A DNA stretch of 64,000 nt from Salinibacterium hongtaonis (GTDB lineage: Bacteria > Actinomycetota > Actinomycetes > Actinomycetales > Microbacteriaceae), in NCBI RefSeq assembly GCF_003065485.1, contig NZ_CP026951.1, positions 2,232,001-2,296,000 of the forward strand, in the 5' to 3' direction. A program made the translations under genes and the position numbers. This document shows, piece after piece, positions 37,273 through 48,342 of the stretch; the stretch's first letter is position 1; each line of letters begins with the position of its first letter. The notes under the pieces are model-generated. The model did not search any database. It worked only from the letters and a program-made list of their open reading frames with translations, and had not been told where the DNA came from.

Positions 37273-38591
37273 CGAAGGAGCCCTTCGTAGTGTCGCTGCT
37301 GAAGCTGCGAATCGATCTGCTTCACCGTTTCAAGGCCGACACCAACAATGATCAAGATGCTTGCGCCGCCGAACGGGAAGTTCTGGTTTGCCCCGACCGT
37401 CGCAAGTGCAATGAGCGGAATAAGCGCAAGCACACCGAGGTACAGCGAACCAGGGAGGGTTACCCGGGTCAGCACGTAGTCGAGGTATTCAGCCGTCGGG
37501 CGTCCGGCACGAATGCCGGGGATGAACCCGCCGTACTTCTTCATGTTGTCGGCAACCTCTTCTGGGTTGAAGGTGATCGCGACATAGAAGTAGGTGAACC
37601 CGATGATCAGCAAGAAGTAAACAAGCATGTAGAGCGGGTTGTCGCCGGACGTGAAGTTGTCGGTGACCCACTGAACCCACGGCTCGGGGAGATCACCGTT
37701 TGCCGGCTGGTTGAACTGAGCGATCAAGGCGGGCAGGTACAGCAGGGAGGAGGCGAAGATCACGGGGATCACGCCGGCCATGTTGACCTTGATCGGAATG
37801 TAGGTGTTGTTGCCACCGTAGGTGCGGCGGCCAACCATGCGCTTGGCATACTGCACAGGAATGCGCCGCTGCGACTGCTCAACGAACACCACGGCACCCA
37901 TGATCAGGATTCCAACGGCGATGACGAGGAGGAACACCTCGAACGACTTCGCGACCGCGATGCTCCAGAGAGCGGCGGGGAACGTCGCGGCGATGGAGAT
38001 GAAGATCAACAGCGACATGCCGTTGCCGATGCCGCGCTCGGTGATGAGCTCGCCCATCCACATGATGAGGCCGGTGCCGGCCGTCATGGTGACGATCATG
38101 AGAAGGATGGCGTACCAGGCCTCGTTCGTGATGAGGGACGAGCACTCAGGGGCGCCGGTCGAGCCGAACAACGTGCCACTGCGGGCAACGGTGATCAGGG
38201 TTGTCGACTGCAGAACACCCAGCGCGATGGTGAGGTACCGCGTGTACTGCGTGAGCTTGGCCTGGCCCGACTGGCCCTCCTTGTGGAGGGTCTCGAAGTG
38301 GGGAATGACCACGCGCAGCAACTGCACGATGATCGACGCGGTGATGTAGGGCATGATGCCCAGCGCGAAGACCGAAAGTTGAAGGAGAGCGCCACCACTG
38401 AAGAGGTTGACGAGCTCATACAGGCCCGCGGGGCCCGAGTTCGACGCTAGGCAGCTCTGAACGTTGCCGTAGTCGACGAAGGGTGCTGGGATAAACGATC
38501 CCAGACGGAAGATGGCGACGATTCCGAGCGTGAAGCCGATCTTCCGCCGTAGGTCGGGCGTGCGGAAAATGCGCGCGATAGCTCTGAACAC
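37269..38591 (-). CDS. secY: Preprotein translocase subunit SecY
   Basis: Channel subunit of the Sec translocon. The 440 aa protein has about ten membrane helices, the plug-region start [18 protein letters not shown] and the SecY motifs [15 protein letters not shown] and [20 protein letters not shown]. It follows rplO after a strong hairpin and is coupled to adk. Confidence 0.97.
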   Translation of the reverse strand: MFRAIARIFRTPDLRRKIGFTLGIVAIFRLGSFIPAPFVDYGNVQSCLASNSGPAGLYELVNLFSGGALLQLSVFALGIMPYITASIIVQLLRVVIPHFETLHKEGQSGQAKLTQYTRYLTIALGVLQSTTLITVARSGTLFGSTGAPECSSLITNEAWYAILLMIVTMTAGTGLIMWMGELITERGIGNGMSLLIFISIAATFPAALWSIAVAKSFEVFLLVIAVGILIMGAVVFVEQSQRRIPVQYAKRMVGRRTYGGNNTYIPIKVNMAGVIPVIFASSLLYLPALIAQFNQPANGDLPEPWVQWVTDNFTSGDNPLYMLVYFLLIIGFTYFYVAITFNPEEVADNMKKYGGFIPGIRAGRPTAEYLDYVLTRVTLPGSLYLGVLALIPLIALATVGANQNFPFGGASILIIVGVGLETVKQIDSQLQQRHYEGLLR

Positions 38592-38625
38592 GAAGCCTCC
38601 AGGTTGTGCTTAAGGGTGAGCCGAA

Positions 38626-38653
38626 CGGGTGGCCCCTGTGCAGGGGCCACCCG
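38626..38653 (-). terminator. Strong hairpin between rplO and secY
   Basis: CGGGTGGCCCCTG (38626-38638) and CAGGGGCCACCCG (38641-38653) form a perfect 13-bp GC-rich stem, 7 bases past the rplO stop. There is no T tract on the minus strand. Partial termination or stabilisation of the rplO mRNA end is likely. Confidence 0.65.
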
Positions 38654-38659
38654 AGACGA

Positions 38660-39367
38660 CTACTTGACGGAACCGCCCGCTGCGACGATCTTCGCCTCTG
38701 CTGAGCCGGAGACCTTGTCCACTGCAACGTTCAGCTTAACCGCAACATCACCCTGTCCGAGAACCTTGACGCGCTCGTTCTTGCGAACGGCACCCTTGGC
38801 CACGAGGTCGGCAACGGTAACGTCGCCGCCGGTCGGGTAAAGCTGGACAAGCTTCTCGAGGTTGACAACCTGGTACTCGACGCGGAACGGGTTCTTGAAC
38901 CCGCGCAGCTTCGGAGAACGCATGATGCTGTTCAGGTTTCCACCCTCAAGACCAACGCGGACCTGGTAACGGGCCTTGGTGCCCTTGGTACCACGGCCAG
39001 CGGTCTTACCCTTGGATCCTTCACCACGGCCAACACGGGTCTTAGCCGTCTTGGAACCGGGAGCGGGACGAAGGTGGTGCATCTTCAGCACCTGCGCGCG
39101 AGCCTCGACCTCAGTCTTAGCCGTCTTCTTCGCAGGAGCCTTGGTGTCATCCGACTTCGCAGCAGCGGCCTTGGCCGGAGCCTTAGCCGGGGCCTTCTTG
39201 GCCGGAGCCTTCTCCTCAGCCTTGGCGGCAGCAGGTGCCTTCGCCTCAGCCTTGGGCGCCTTGTCGGCAGCGGCCTTAGCCGGAGCCTTCTTGGCGGGCG
39301 CCTTCTTCTCGGCGGCCGGAGCCTTCGCCGAATCCGCCGCAGCGGTCGACTTCTTCTCTTCAGCCAT
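38660..39367 (-). CDS. rplO: 50S ribosomal protein L15 with histone-like N-terminal extension
   Basis: 50S assembly protein. The 235 aa protein contains a normal L15 core from about residue 96 ([20 protein letters not shown] to the C-terminus), preceded by about 95 residues of repeated Ala/Lys/Pro ([16 protein letters not shown] style). The ATG at 39367 overlaps the rpmD stop and has GAGGAG upstream, so the extension is probably translated. An internal ATG at codon 96, preceded by AGGTG, could yield a normal-length L15. Confidence 0.93.
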   Translation of the reverse strand: MAEEKKSTAAADSAKAPAAEKKAPAKKAPAKAAADKAPKAEAKAPAAAKAEEKAPAKKAPAKAPAKAAAAKSDDTKAPAKKTAKTEVEARAQVLKMHHLRPAPGSKTAKTRVGRGEGSKGKTAGRGTKGTKARYQVRVGLEGGNLNSIMRSPKLRGFKNPFRVEYQVVNLEKLVQLYPTGGDVTVADLVAKGAVRKNERVKVLGQGDVAVKLNVAVDKVSGSAEAKIVAAGGSVK

Positions 39368-39549
39368 TAGTCAATCTCCTCGACCTTCACCAGGTGAGCA
39401 ACCGTACGGACGTAGCCGCGGTTCTGAGCATTGTCCTCGCGGACGACGGTGTCGTTGATCCGCTTGAGTCCAAGGCTCCGAAGCGTGTCGCGCTGGTTCT
39501 GCTTCTCGCTAATTTTGGATTTGATCTGGGTTACCTTGAGGCGCGCCAT
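39367..39549 (-). CDS. rpmD: 50S ribosomal protein L30
   Basis: The 60 aa protein [20 protein letters not shown] through [20 protein letters not shown] matches bacterial L30. It overlaps rpsE and rplO by one base at each end. Confidence 0.95.
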   Translation of the reverse strand: MARLKVTQIKSKISEKQNQRDTLRSLGLKRINDTVVREDNAQNRGYVRTVAHLVKVEEID

Positions 39550-40259
39550 CAGGCACCTGCCTTCACTGCCGTCGCTGCGGCCTTAGCCGTAGCTGCCTGA
39601 ATCCGGAGGATCTGCTCGGGCACGACGTCTTCGATCGGGAGGCCACGACGTGCGGCAACCGCACTGGGCTCCTCGAGCGCCTTGAGAGCCGTTACGGTCG
39701 CGTGCACGATGTTGATCGTGTTCGACGAGCCGAGCGACTTGCTCAAAACATCGTGGATGCCGGCGCACTCCAGCACTGCGCGGACAGGTCCACCGGCGAT
39801 AACACCGGTACCTGCTGCTGCGGGGCGGAGAAGCACGACACCAGCGGCCGCCTCACCCTGCACGGGGTGCGGGATGGTGTTGCCGACGCGGGGAACGCGG
39901 AAGAAGTTCTTCTTGGCTTCTTCAACGCCCTTGGAGATGGCGGTAGGAACTTCGCGGGCCTTGCCGTAGCCGACACCCACGAGTCCGTTGCCATCACCGA
40001 CGACGACGAGCGCGGTGAAGCTAAAGCGACGACCACCCTTGACGACCTTCGATACGCGGTTGATCGTGACGACGCGCTCCAGGAACTGGCTCTTGTCGGA
40101 GTCACGTGCTCCACGCTGCTGGTTAGGGTTGCGCTCGCGTCCACCACGACGAGCCTCGCGAGGCTCGTTTCTCGTGGATTCCGTCGACGCAGCGGTCTCA
40201 ACCGGCGCCTCGGATACTTCGGCCACAGCCTGCTCCTTGTTGGTTGTTTCGTCGCTCAC
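39549..40259 (-). CDS. rpsE: 30S ribosomal protein S5
   Basis: 30S protein involved in decoding accuracy. The 236 aa protein has a polar Glu/Thr/Arg-rich extension (1-57), then [38 protein letters not shown] and [14 protein letters not shown]. Its start overlaps the rplR stop by four bases. Confidence 0.96.
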   Translation of the reverse strand: MSDETTNKEQAVAEVSEAPVETAASTESTRNEPREARRGGRERNPNQQRGARDSDKSQFLERVVTINRVSKVVKGGRRFSFTALVVVGDGNGLVGVGYGKAREVPTAISKGVEEAKKNFFRVPRVGNTIPHPVQGEAAAGVVLLRPAAAGTGVIAGGPVRAVLECAGIHDVLSKSLGSSNTINIVHATVTALKALEEPSAVAARRGLPIEDVVPEQILRIQAATAKAAATAVKAGA

Positions 40260-40627
40260 AGGTTCAAACCACCCTCTCGAGCTCCCTCGGCGATGGCCGC
40301 AACGCGCCCGGCGTAACGGTTGCCACCACGGTCAAATACGACATCAGCGACGCCAGCCTGCTTGGCGCGCTCGGCGACGAGCTCGCCAACCTTGCGGGCC
40401 TTAGCGGTCTTGTCACCGTCGAAGCTGCGAAGCTCCGTTTCCATCGTCGATGCAGAAGCCACGGTGTGGCCCTTGCTGTCATCGACGACCTGCACGAACA
40501 CGTGACGCGCGGATCGCGTGACGACGAGGCGCGGACGCACCTCGGTGCCGACGATCTTCTTGCGAAGGCGTGCGTGACGACGGCCCTTAGCGGCCGACTT
40601 GCTCTTTCCTCTGGTTCCGAGAGCCAT
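40256..40627 (-). CDS. rplR: 50S ribosomal protein L18
   Basis: Binds 5S rRNA. The 123 aa protein contains [28 protein letters not shown] and [20 protein letters not shown]. It is coupled to rpsE. Confidence 0.96.
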   Translation of the reverse strand: MALGTRGKSKSAAKGRRHARLRKKIVGTEVRPRLVVTRSARHVFVQVVDDSKGHTVASASTMETELRSFDGDKTAKARKVGELVAERAKQAGVADVVFDRGGNRYAGRVAAIAEGAREGGLNL

Positions 40628-40629
40628 GA

Positions 40630-41166
40630 TTACTTACCACTCTTTCCGGCCTTGCGGCGGACTACCTCGCCGGCGTAGCGAACGCCCTTGCCCTTGTAGG
40701 GCTCAGGCTTGCGCAGCTTGCGAATGTTTGCGGCGACCTCACCGACGGCCTGCTTGTCGATGCCGTGAACGGTCAGCTTGGTGTTGCCGTCGACGGTAAA
40801 CGTGATGCCGGCGGGCGGGTCGACGGTAACGGAGTGCGAGAAGCCGAGAGCGAACTCAAGAGAGTTGCCCTTCTGAGCGACGCGGTAACCGGTACCTACG
40901 ATTTCGAGACCCTTGGAGTAGCCCTCGGTGACGCCGACAATGTTGTTGGCGATCAGGGTACGCGTGAGGCCGTGGAGCGAACGCGATGCGCGCTCGTCAT
41001 CGGGCCGGCTGACGACAATCTGGTTGTCTTCGAGCTTTACCTCGATCGGGCTGGCGACGGTGAGCTGAAGCTCACCCTTCGGGCCCTTGACGGAGACGGC
41101 AGAGCCGTCAACCTTGATGTCGACACCCGCGGGGATGTCAATGGGGAGACGTCCGATACGTGACAT
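40630..41166 (-). CDS. rplF: 50S ribosomal protein L6
   Basis: Located near the factor-binding site. The 178 aa protein starts [19 protein letters not shown] and ends with the signature region [20 protein letters not shown]. It is two bases from rplR. Confidence 0.96.
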   Translation of the reverse strand: MSRIGRLPIDIPAGVDIKVDGSAVSVKGPKGELQLTVASPIEVKLEDNQIVVSRPDDERASRSLHGLTRTLIANNIVGVTEGYSKGLEIVGTGYRVAQKGNSLEFALGFSHSVTVDPPAGITFTVDGNTKLTVHGIDKQAVGEVAANIRKLRKPEPYKGKGVRYAGEVVRRKAGKSGK

Positions 41167-41172
41167 AGCGGG

Positions 41173-41571
41173 TTACCACACGTAGGCGAGGACTTCCCCA
41201 CCCACGCCCTTCTTGGTCGCCTGGCGGTCCGTGAGGAGGCCAGAGGAGGTCGACAGGATGGCGACGCCGAGGCCGCCGAGAACGCGAGGGATCTCCGTCG
41301 ACTTCGCGTAAACGCGCAGACCGGGCTTTGAAACCCGCTTGAGGCCCGCAATGGAGCGCTCACGGTTCGGTCCGTACTTGAGGGTGATGGTCAGCGTCTG
41401 GCCGACACGAGCGTCTTCGACCTTCCAGCCGCCGATGTAACCCTCTTTTTCGAGGATGCCGGCGATGTGGGTCTTGAGCTTGCTGCTCGGCATCGACACG
41501 GAGTCGTGGTGTGCCGAGTTGGCGTTGCGCAGTCTGGTCAGCAGGTCTGCGACCGGATCTGTCATTGTCAT
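41173..41571 (-). CDS. rpsH: 30S ribosomal protein S8
   Basis: Central-domain 16S rRNA binder. The 132 aa protein contains [32 protein letters not shown] and the ending [10 protein letters not shown]. The gene before it is rplE; the usual rpsN is missing. Confidence 0.96.
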   Translation of the reverse strand: MTMTDPVADLLTRLRNANSAHHDSVSMPSSKLKTHIAGILEKEGYIGGWKVEDARVGQTLTITLKYGPNRERSIAGLKRVSKPGLRVYAKSTEIPRVLGGLGVAILSTSSGLLTDRQATKKGVGGEVLAYVW

Positions 41572-41638
41572 ATGTGCTTATTCCTAATCTCGACTGGTTT
41601 CGGCATCCGTTACACGAAAGCCGACCTATTCGATCGAT

Positions 41639-41664
41639 GTCGGTGGGCGCGAACGCCCACCGAC
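41639..41664 (-). promoter_or_regulatory. Hairpin between rplE and rpsH
   Basis: GTCGGTGGGCG (41639-41649) and CGCCCACCGAC (41654-41664) form a perfect 11-bp stem with a CGAA tetraloop, 9 bases past the rplE stop. The 102-base gap is too short for rpsN/rpsZ (about 186 bases). Confidence 0.65.
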
Positions 41665-41673
41665 TATGGGGTA

Positions 41674-42261
41674 CTACTGGGTGGGAGCGTCGGTCGACTT
41701 GAACGGGAATCCGAGAGCCTTGAGCAAGGCCCGGCCTTCATCGTCGCTCTTCGCCGTCGTAACGATCGTGATGTCGAATCCGCGAACGCGGTCGATCTTG
41801 TCCTGGTCGATCTCGTGGAACATGGACTGCTCGTTGAGACCGAAGGTGTAGTTACCGTTGCCATCGAACTGCTTGGGGCTCAGGCCACGGAAGTCACGGA
41901 TGCGGGGAAGCGCAAGCGTGATCAGGCGGTCGAGGAACTCCCACGCACGGTCGCCACGAAGCGTGACGTGTGCACCAATCGGCTGGCCCTCGCGGAGCTT
42001 GAACTGCGCGATGGACTTGCGAGCAGCAGTGACCTGCGGCTTCTGACCCGTGATCGCGACGAGGTCGCGAACGGCGCCATCGATGACCTTGCTGTCACGC
42101 GCGGCTTCACCAACACCGGTGTTCACGACAACCTTGACGAGGCCGGGAACCTGGTGCGGGTTTGAGAAGCCGAACTGCTCGGTGAGCTGTGCAGCGATCT
42201 CGTTGCGGTACTTGAGCTTGAGGCGGGGCTGGATTTTGCCAGCCGCAGCGGTCTCGGTCAT
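41674..42261 (-). CDS. rplE: 50S ribosomal protein L5
   Basis: 5S rRNA-binding central protuberance protein. The 195 aa protein includes [46 protein letters not shown] and [13 protein letters not shown]. It overlaps rplX by one base. Confidence 0.96.
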   Translation of the reverse strand: MTETAAAGKIQPRLKLKYRNEIAAQLTEQFGFSNPHQVPGLVKVVVNTGVGEAARDSKVIDGAVRDLVAITGQKPQVTAARKSIAQFKLREGQPIGAHVTLRGDRAWEFLDRLITLALPRIRDFRGLSPKQFDGNGNYTFGLNEQSMFHEIDQDKIDRVRGFDITIVTTAKSDDEGRALLKALGFPFKSTDAPTQ

Positions 42262-42611
42262 TACAGGTCCTTACCTGACTTCTTGGCGAAGCGGACGCGC
42301 ACGGTCTTGCCGGCGGCGTTCGTCTCGACACGGTGGCCGACGCGGGTCGGCTTCTTGGATTCGGGGTCAACCAGGGCGACGTTCGAGATGTGAAGCGGAG
42401 CCTCATGCGTCTCGATGCCACCGGTCTTGGTGCCACGCTGCGTCTGGCCGACGCGGACGTGCTTCGTAACGAAGTTCACACCCTCGACAACGACGCGGTT
42501 CTTCTCAACGATGACCTCGAGCACGCGACCCTGCTTGCCACGGTCTCCGCCGCGAGCCTGGGTGCGGCCGGTGATCACCTGGACGAGGTCGCCCTTTTTG
42601 ATCTTCGCCAT
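42261..42611 (-). CDS. rplX: 50S ribosomal protein L24
   Basis: Assembly-initiator protein with a KOW motif ([12 protein letters not shown] and [12 protein letters not shown]). The 116 aa protein also has [10 protein letters not shown] and [20 protein letters not shown]. It is two bases from rplN. Confidence 0.96.
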   Translation of the reverse strand: MAKIKKGDLVQVITGRTQARGGDRGKQGRVLEVIVEKNRVVVEGVNFVTKHVRVGQTQRGTKTGGIETHEAPLHISNVALVDPESKKPTRVGHRVETNAAGKTVRVRFAKKSGKDL

Positions 42612-42613
42612 GA

Positions 42614-42982
42614 CTAAATAACCTCCGGTGCCAGCGAGATGATCTTCATGAACTTCTTGTCACGAAGCTCACGACCGACCGGCCCGAAGATGCGGGTGCC
42701 GCGAGGCTCCCCGTCAGCCTTCAGGATGACCGCTGCGTTCTCGTCAAACTTGATGTACGAGCCGTCGGGACGGCGCGTCTCCTTCTTGGTGCGAACGATG
42801 ACAGCCTTGACGATGTCACCCTTCTTCACGTTGCCGCCCGGGATCGCGTCCTTGACCGTGGCGACGATAACGTCGCCGAGGCCTGCATAGCGACGGCCGG
42901 AGCCGCCGAGCACGCGAATCGTGAGCAGCGTCTTGGCGCCAGTGTTGTCGGCGACCTTGACTCTAGATTCCTGCTGAAGCAT
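42614..42982 (-). CDS. rplN: 50S ribosomal protein L14
   Basis: Subunit-interface protein. The 122 aa protein starts [20 protein letters not shown] and ends with [20 protein letters not shown]. It follows rpsQ after 36 bases. Confidence 0.97.
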   Translation of the reverse strand: MLQQESRVKVADNTGAKTLLTIRVLGGSGRRYAGLGDVIVATVKDAIPGGNVKKGDIVKAVIVRTKKETRRPDGSYIKFDENAAVILKADGEPRGTRIFGPVGRELRDKKFMKIISLAPEVI

Positions 42983-43018
42983 TCTCTGTGTCCTTTACTC
43001 CTAAGCAAGCCGCGAGGC

Positions 43019-43309
43019 TTACTTAGCCTTCTCGAGGATCTCGACCAGGCGCCAGCGCTTGGTGGCGCTCAGCGGACGGGTCTCACTGATGACAACAAGG
43101 TCGCCGATGCCGGCACTGTTGTTCTCGTCATGAACCTTGCGCTTTTCAGTGCGGCGGATGACCTTGCCGTACAGCGGGTGCTTCACGCGGTCTTCGACCT
43201 CAACGACGATGGTCTTGTCCATCTTGTCGCTGACGACGTAGCCACGCTGGGTCTTGCGGTAGCCGCGCACGAGAGCCTCGGCGGCGACCTTCTCTTCGGC
43301 CTTAGCCAT
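43019..43309 (-). CDS. rpsQ: 30S ribosomal protein S17
   Basis: Primary 16S rRNA binder with an OB fold. The 96 aa protein contains [20 protein letters not shown] and [20 protein letters not shown]. Overlaps rpmC by one base. Confidence 0.96.
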   Translation of the reverse strand: MAKAEEKVAAEALVRGYRKTQRGYVVSDKMDKTIVVEVEDRVKHPLYGKVIRRTEKRKVHDENNSAGIGDLVVISETRPLSATKRWRLVEILEKAK

Positions 43310-43632
43310 TACTTGGCCTCCTCGGTCTCGACGGCCTCGGGAGCCGCGTCAGCAGCATCCTTCTTAGCCTTGGTCTTCTTCTCGGCCTTGGGGGCCTCAA
43401 CCACGGCGGGAGTAGCCCGGATGCCCAGCTCGCGCTCACGGATAACCGTGTAGATGCGAGCAATGTCGCGCTTGACAGCGCGGACACGTCCGTGGCTGTC
43501 CAGCTGGCCGGTGGCCGACTGGAACCGCAGGTTGAAGAGCTCTTCCTTGGCCTTCTTCAGCTCGTCGACGAGACGCTCGTCTTCGAAAGTATCGAGCTCG
43601 GCAGATGCCAGCTCCTTGGATCCGATCGCCAT
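43309..43632 (-). CDS. rpmC: 50S ribosomal protein L29 with C-terminal tail
   Basis: Tunnel-exit protein. From the ATG at 43632 it is 107 aa: an L29 core ([35 protein letters not shown]) followed from about residue 75 by a Lys/Ala/Glu tail not found in short L29 proteins. The start overlaps the rplP stop by one base; a 49-codon upstream extension within rplP is rejected. Confidence 0.95.
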   Translation of the reverse strand: MAIGSKELASAELDTFEDERLVDELKKAKEELFNLRFQSATGQLDSHGRVRAVKRDIARIYTVIRERELGIRATPAVVEAPKAEKKTKAKKDAADAAPEAVETEEAK

Positions 43633-44051
43633 TATGCGTCGCCCTCCTCGCGCTTGATGATGCGCGCCTTCAATGGAAGCTTGTGGATTGCACGGGTGAG
43701 CGCCTCGCGGGCGAGCGTCTCGTTGACGCCAGCAACCTCGAAGAGCACGCGGCCCGGCTTGACGTTGGCGACCCACCACTCGGGCGAACCCTTACCGGAA
43801 CCCATGCGGGTTTCGGCCGGCTTCTTGGTCAGCGGGCGGTCGGGGTAGATGTTGATCCACACCTTTCCACCACGCTTGATGTGACGGGTCATGGCGATAC
43901 GTGCAGCCTCGATCTGGCGGTTCGTAACATACGCAGGCGTGATTGCCTGGATGCCGAACTCACCGAACGTGACCTTGGTGCCACCGGTGGCGTGTCCGCC
44001 ACGGCCCGGGTGGTGCTGCTTGCGGAACTTGACCTTACGTGGGATCAACAT
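43632..44051 (-). CDS. rplP: 50S ribosomal protein L16
   Basis: Near the A-site tRNA. The 139 aa protein starts [19 protein letters not shown] and has [32 protein letters not shown] and LARRA-like [14 protein letters not shown]. It is two bases from rpsC. Confidence 0.97.
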   Translation of the reverse strand: MLIPRKVKFRKQHHPGRGGHATGGTKVTFGEFGIQAITPAYVTNRQIEAARIAMTRHIKRGGKVWINIYPDRPLTKKPAETRMGSGKGSPEWWVANVKPGRVLFEVAGVNETLAREALTRAIHKLPLKARIIKREEGDA

Positions 44052-44053
44052 TG

Positions 44054-44818
44054 TTATGCCTCAACTCCTGCTGCGACGGGCGCCTCAGCCTTGGGGGCGG
44101 AGGAACCACGACGCGGACGGTCGCCGCGCTCGGGGCGCGAGGACTTCTGGTTCGCCTGCTCGCGGGCGAGCTCCTTGTTGGTGATGTCACCCTTGTAGAT
44201 CCACACCTTGACGCCGATACGGCCGAACGTCGTACGAGCCTCGTAGAAGCCGTAGTCGATGTTGGCGCGGAGTGTGTGCAGGGGAACGCGTCCCTCGCGG
44301 TAGAACTCCGAACGGCTCATCTCGGCGCCGCCGAGGCGGCCCGAAACCTGGATACGAACACCCTTGACGGTGCCCGTGCGCTGGGCGCCCTGCAGACCCT
44401 TACGCATCGCGCGGCGGAATGCCACGCGGGCGCTGAGCTGCTCGGCGATGCCCTGGGCAACAAGCTGAGCCTCGGCCTCGGGGTTCTTGACCTCGAGGAT
44501 GTTCAGCTGAATCTGCTTGCCCGAGAGCTTCTCGAGGTCAGTGCGGATGCGCTCTGCCTCTGCGCCGCGACGGCCAATGACGATGCCGGGACGAGCCGTG
44601 TGGATATCCACGCGGACACGGTCACGGGTGCGCTCGATTTCGATGCGGGCAACGCCTGCACGGTCGAGGCTCGTCTTGAGCATGTTGCGGATCTTGATGT
44701 CCTCAGCAACAAAGTCGCTGTAGCGCTGGCCGGGCTTGGTGCTGTCGGAGAACCAACGCGACACGTGGTCGGTGGTGATTCCCAGACGGAAACCGTAGGG
44801 ATTTACTTTCTGGCCCAT
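44054..44818 (-). CDS. rpsC: 30S ribosomal protein S3
   Basis: mRNA-entry protein. The 254 aa protein starts [20 protein letters not shown] and has a KH domain ([14 protein letters not shown]) and [21 protein letters not shown] basic then Ala/Glu-rich tail of about 40 residues follows. Overlaps rplV by one base. Confidence 0.97.
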   Translation of the reverse strand: MGQKVNPYGFRLGITTDHVSRWFSDSTKPGQRYSDFVAEDIKIRNMLKTSLDRAGVARIEIERTRDRVRVDIHTARPGIVIGRRGAEAERIRTDLEKLSGKQIQLNILEVKNPEAEAQLVAQGIAEQLSARVAFRRAMRKGLQGAQRTGTVKGVRIQVSGRLGGAEMSRSEFYREGRVPLHTLRANIDYGFYEARTTFGRIGVKVWIYKGDITNKELAREQANQKSSRPERGDRPRRGSSAPKAEAPVAAGVEA

Positions 44819-45213
44819 TACTTCTTCCCTGCCTTCGCAGTCGTCTTCTTCGCGTCAACCTCGTCAGGCGTGGCAAGCACGATGGTGATGTGGCTGGTGC
44901 GCTTCAGAATCTGGAATGCGCGACCCTGTGCACGGGGCTGGAAACGCTTGAGCGTTGCTCCCTCGTCCACATAAGCCTGGCTGATGTACAGGTCCTGCTC
45001 ATCGAGGAAGCTGTTGCTGGCATCCGCCTTGACCCGTGCGTTAGCCATTGCCGAAGCAACCAGCTTGTACACGGGCTCGCTCGCACCCTGGGGGGCGAAC
45101 TTGAGGATGGCCAGGGCTTCCTGTGCCTGCTTGCCGCGGATCATGTTGACGACACGACGAGCCTTCATAGGGGTCACGCGGATGTGACGCACACGTGCGA
45201 TCGACTCCACCAT
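44818..45213 (-). CDS. rplV: 50S ribosomal protein L22
   Basis: Lines the peptide exit tunnel. The 131 aa protein contains [37 protein letters not shown] and the hairpin/C-terminal [19 protein letters not shown]. It ends in a short Lys-rich tail. Confidence 0.96.
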   Translation of the reverse strand: MVESIARVRHIRVTPMKARRVVNMIRGKQAQEALAILKFAPQGASEPVYKLVASAMANARVKADASNSFLDEQDLYISQAYVDEGATLKRFQPRAQGRAFQILKRTSHITIVLATPDEVDAKKTTAKAGKK

Positions 45214-45238
45214 TTCTCTACCTCCTTCACCACCGCGA

Positions 45239-45520
45239 TTAGCGGCGGCGACCCTTCTTGTCGTCCTTCACGTGTCCACGGAAGGTGCGGGTGGGAGCAA
45301 ACTCTCCGAGCTTGTGCCCAACCATGGTCTCGGTGACGAACACCGGGATGTGCTTGCGACCGTCGTGCACCGCGATGGTGTGACCCAGCATTGCGGGGAC
45401 AATCATCGAGCGGCGCGACCAGGTCTTGATTACGTTCTTGCTGTTGGCCTCGTTCTGCGTGGCGACCTTGCGAAACAGGTGCTCGTCAACGAAGGGGCCC
45501 TTTTTAAGACTGCGTGGCAT
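45239..45520 (-). CDS. rpsS: 30S ribosomal protein S19
   Basis: 30S head protein. The 93 aa protein starts [19 protein letters not shown] and has [19 protein letters not shown] and [19 protein letters not shown]. Confidence 0.97.
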   Translation of the reverse strand: MPRSLKKGPFVDEHLFRKVATQNEANSKNVIKTWSRRSMIVPAMLGHTIAVHDGRKHIPVFVTETMVGHKLGEFAPTRTFRGHVKDDKKGRRR

Positions 45521-45547
45521 TTTCTACCCTGTATTCCTTTTCCTGGG

Positions 45548-46387
45548 CTACTTGCGCTTCTTGCCGACGTTGCGGCGACGAACGATGAGCTTGTCGCTCT
45601 CGCGGTGGGCCTTGCGGGTACGACCCTCGGACTGACCCCAGGGGCTAACAGGGTGACGTCCACCGGAAGTCTTGCCCTCACCACCACCGTGCGGGTGGTC
45701 AACCGGGTTCATGGCGACACCACGGACGGTCGGGCGAACGCCCTTCCACCGCATACGGCCGGCCTTGCCCCAGTTGATGTTCGACTGCTCGGCGTTGCCG
45801 ACCTCGCCGATCGTCGCGCGGCAGCGAGCGTCAACGTTGCGGATCTCGCCGGAGGGCATACGCAGCTGGGCGTAGGGGCCATCCTTAGCAACGAGACGCA
45901 CCGAGGCGCCAGCCGAGCGGGCGATCTTCGCGCCGCCACCGGGCTTGAGCTCGATGGCGTGGATGACCGTACCCACGGGGATGTTCTTGAGGGGGAGGTT
46001 GTTGCCGGGCTTGATGTCGGCGCCGGCACCGGACTCAACGATGTCGCCCTGCTTCAGCTTGTCTGGCGCGATGATGTAACGCTTCGAGCCATCGAAGAAG
46101 TGCAGGAGCGCGATACGCGCGGTGCGGTTGGGGTCGTACTCGATGTGAGCGACCTTGGCGTTGACGCCGTCCTTGTCATTACGACGGAAGTCGATGACAC
46201 GGTACTGGCGCTTGTGGCCACCACCGATGTGACGGGTCGTGATGCGACCGGCGTTGTTGCGGCCACCCGTCTTAGGAAGCGGACGAAGAAGTGACTTCTC
46301 CGGGGTCGAACGGGTGATCTCGGCGAAATCAGCTACCGAGGAACCGCGACGACCCGGGGTCGTGGGCTTGTACTTGCGAATTGCCAT
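45548..46387 (-). CDS. rplB: 50S ribosomal protein L2
   Basis: Core protein beside the peptidyl-transferase centre. The 279 aa protein has [19 protein letters not shown], the conserved histidine segment [20 protein letters not shown] (about 218-237) and the basic ending [11 protein letters not shown]. Confidence 0.97.
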   Translation of the reverse strand: MAIRKYKPTTPGRRGSSVADFAEITRSTPEKSLLRPLPKTGGRNNAGRITTRHIGGGHKRQYRVIDFRRNDKDGVNAKVAHIEYDPNRTARIALLHFFDGSKRYIIAPDKLKQGDIVESGAGADIKPGNNLPLKNIPVGTVIHAIELKPGGGAKIARSAGASVRLVAKDGPYAQLRMPSGEIRNVDARCRATIGEVGNAEQSNINWGKAGRMRWKGVRPTVRGVAMNPVDHPHGGGEGKTSGGRHPVSPWGQSEGRTRKAHRESDKLIVRRRNVGKKRK

Positions 46388-46405
46388 GGGTTATTCCTCT
46401 GCTCC

Positions 46406-46705
46406 CTAGCCGACAGCCGTGAAGATGTCGATGGAACCGGCCTTGAGCGTGACGATGGCGCGCTTGGTGTTCTTGCGCTTGCCCATGCCGAACTTGGTGC
46501 GGCGGGTCTTGCCCTGACGGTTGAGCGTGTTGATCGAATCGACCTGCACGCCGAAGATCTTCTCGATGGCGAGCTTGATCTCAGTCTTGTTCGAACGGGG
46601 GTCTACCTCGAAGGTGTACTTGCCCTGGTCGATCAGGCTGTAGCTCTTCTCGGAGACGACGGGCGCGATGATGACGTCGCGCGGGTCCTTGAACGAGGCG
46701 CTCAT
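46406..46705 (-). CDS. rplW: 50S ribosomal protein L23
   Basis: Tunnel-exit docking site for trigger factor and SRP. The 99 aa protein contains [19 protein letters not shown] and the loop [20 protein letters not shown]. Its start overlaps the rplD stop by four bases. Confidence 0.96.
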   Translation of the reverse strand: MSASFKDPRDVIIAPVVSEKSYSLIDQGKYTFEVDPRSNKTEIKLAIEKIFGVQVDSINTLNRQGKTRRTKFGMGKRKNTKRAIVTLKAGSIDIFTAVG

Positions 46706-47370
46706 GCGCTCACCTTCGCTTTCTTGTCAGACTCGACCGTCTCTGCCTTGGAGCCGACGAATGCATCGAAGGCGCCCTTGGTGAAGACGATGTCATCGCT
46801 TACGAGCACGTCGTAGGCGTTGAGCTGGTCGTAGGGAAGCACATGAACGCTCGGGATGTTCCGAACGCTCTTGTAGCTGATTTCGTCGTCGCGCTCGAGA
46901 ACGATGAGCACGTGCTTGCTGGTCGCGATGGACGACAGCAGCTCGACAACCGACTTGGTCGAGGGCACATCGCCGAGGGCGAGGGACTCGATCACGTGGA
47001 TACGCTCGCCACGGGCCCGGTCAGAGAGCGCACCGCGCAGAGCGGCGGCGATCATCTTCTTGGGGGTGCGCTGCGAGTAGTCACGCGGGTGTGGCCCGTG
47101 AACGATGCCACCACCCTTCATCTGAGGGGCGCGGATCGAGCCCTGACGAGCGCGACCGGTTCCCTTCTGCTTGAAGGGCTTGCGGCCTGCACCGGAAACT
47201 TCGCCGCGGCGAAGCGTGTTGTGCGTGCCCTGGCGAGCCGCAGCGCGCTGCGCGACGACAACCTGGTGGATCAGCGGGACGTTGGTCTGTACGTCGAAGG
47301 TCTCGGCGGGAAGATCGACCGAGCCGACCTTCTTGCCCTTCACGTCAATGACGTCAATTGCGGTAGCCAT
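46702..47370 (-). CDS. rplD: 50S ribosomal protein L4
   Basis: Tunnel-lining protein. The 222 aa protein carries the loop [20 protein letters not shown] and [20 protein letters not shown], then [17 protein letters not shown]. It is four bases from rplC and coupled to rplW. Confidence 0.97.
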   Translation of the reverse strand: MATAIDVIDVKGKKVGSVDLPAETFDVQTNVPLIHQVVVAQRAAARQGTHNTLRRGEVSGAGRKPFKQKGTGRARQGSIRAPQMKGGGIVHGPHPRDYSQRTPKKMIAAALRGALSDRARGERIHVIESLALGDVPSTKSVVELLSSIATSKHVLIVLERDDEISYKSVRNIPSVHVLPYDQLNAYDVLVSDDIVFTKGAFDAFVGSKAETVESDKKAKVSA

Positions 47371-47374
47371 GGAA

Positions 47375-48025
47375 CTAGGCTCCCTTCACTGCGTTGCGAA
47401 CGAAAACGATGCGGCCACGAGCTCCGGGAACGGCGCCCTTGACGAGCAGCAGGCCCTTCTCGAGGTCAACAGCCTGAACCATGAGGCCCTGGACGGTGAC
47501 GCGGTCGCCACCCATACGACCGGCCATGCGCATGCCCTTGAAGACACGGCTGGGGGTCGAGGAAGCGCCGATCGAGCCGGGCTTGCGGTGGTTGCGGTGA
47601 GCACCGTGCGAGGCGGAAACACCCTTGAAGTTGTGACGCTTCATAACACCGGCGAAACCCTTGCCCTTGCTGGTGCCGACGACGTCGACCTTCTGGCCGG
47701 CCTCGAAGATGTCAACCGTGAGCTCCTGGCCGAGCGAGTACTCGCTGGCGTCGGGGGTACGGATCTCCGTGAGGTGACGACGGGGCGTAACGCCAGCCTT
47801 GTCGAAGTGACCGGTCGCAGGCTTGTTCACCTTGCGAGGGTCGATCTGGCCGTAGGCGATCTGAACTGCGTCGTAGCCGTCGACCTCGGGGGTGCGAACC
47901 TGCGTGACAACGTTCGGGGTGATCTCAATAACGGTCACGGGGATGAGCTTGTTGTTCGCATCCCAGACCTGAGTCATGCCGAGCTTCTTGCCCAGCAGTC
48001 CCTTTCGGGTCGTAGTAGTAGCCAT
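47375..48025 (-). CDS. rplC: 50S ribosomal protein L3
   Basis: Early 50S assembly protein. The 216 aa protein has [59 protein letters not shown] and [15 protein letters not shown]. Confidence 0.97.
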   Translation of the reverse strand: MATTTTRKGLLGKKLGMTQVWDANNKLIPVTVIEITPNVVTQVRTPEVDGYDAVQIAYGQIDPRKVNKPATGHFDKAGVTPRRHLTEIRTPDASEYSLGQELTVDIFEAGQKVDVVGTSKGKGFAGVMKRHNFKGVSASHGAHRNHRKPGSIGASSTPSRVFKGMRMAGRMGGDRVTVQGLMVQAVDLEKGLLLVKGAVPGARGRIVFVRNAVKGA

Positions 48026-48033
48026 GATGATCC

Positions 48034-48342
48034 TTAGAGCTTGATCTCGATGTTGACGTCGGCCGGCAGGTCGAGACGCATAAGCGAGTCGACAGCCTTT
48101 GGCGTCGGGTCAATGATGTCGATCAGGCGCTTGTGTGTGCGCTTCTCGAAGTGCTCGCGGCTGTCCTTGTACTTGTGAGGAGAGCGGATCACAACGACCA
48201 CGTTCTTCTCAGTAGGAAGGGGCACCGGTCCGACAACCGTCGCGCCCGCACGGGTAACCGTGTCGACGATCTTGCGCGCCGAGCTGTCAATGACCTCGTG
48301 GTCATACGACTTAAGTCGGATGCGGATCTTTTGTCCCGCCAT
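48034..48342 (-). CDS. rpsJ: 30S ribosomal protein S10
   Basis: First gene of the S10 operon and also the NusE transcription factor. From the ATG at 48342 (preceded by GAGAGAG) it is 102 aa: [30 protein letters not shown] and the ending [14 protein letters not shown] 45-codon upstream open stretch is leader sequence and is rejected. Confidence 0.97.
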   Translation of the reverse strand: MAGQKIRIRLKSYDHEVIDSSARKIVDTVTRAGATVVGPVPLPTEKNVVVVIRSPHKYKDSREHFEKRTHKRLIDIIDPTPKAVDSLMRLDLPADVNIEIKL

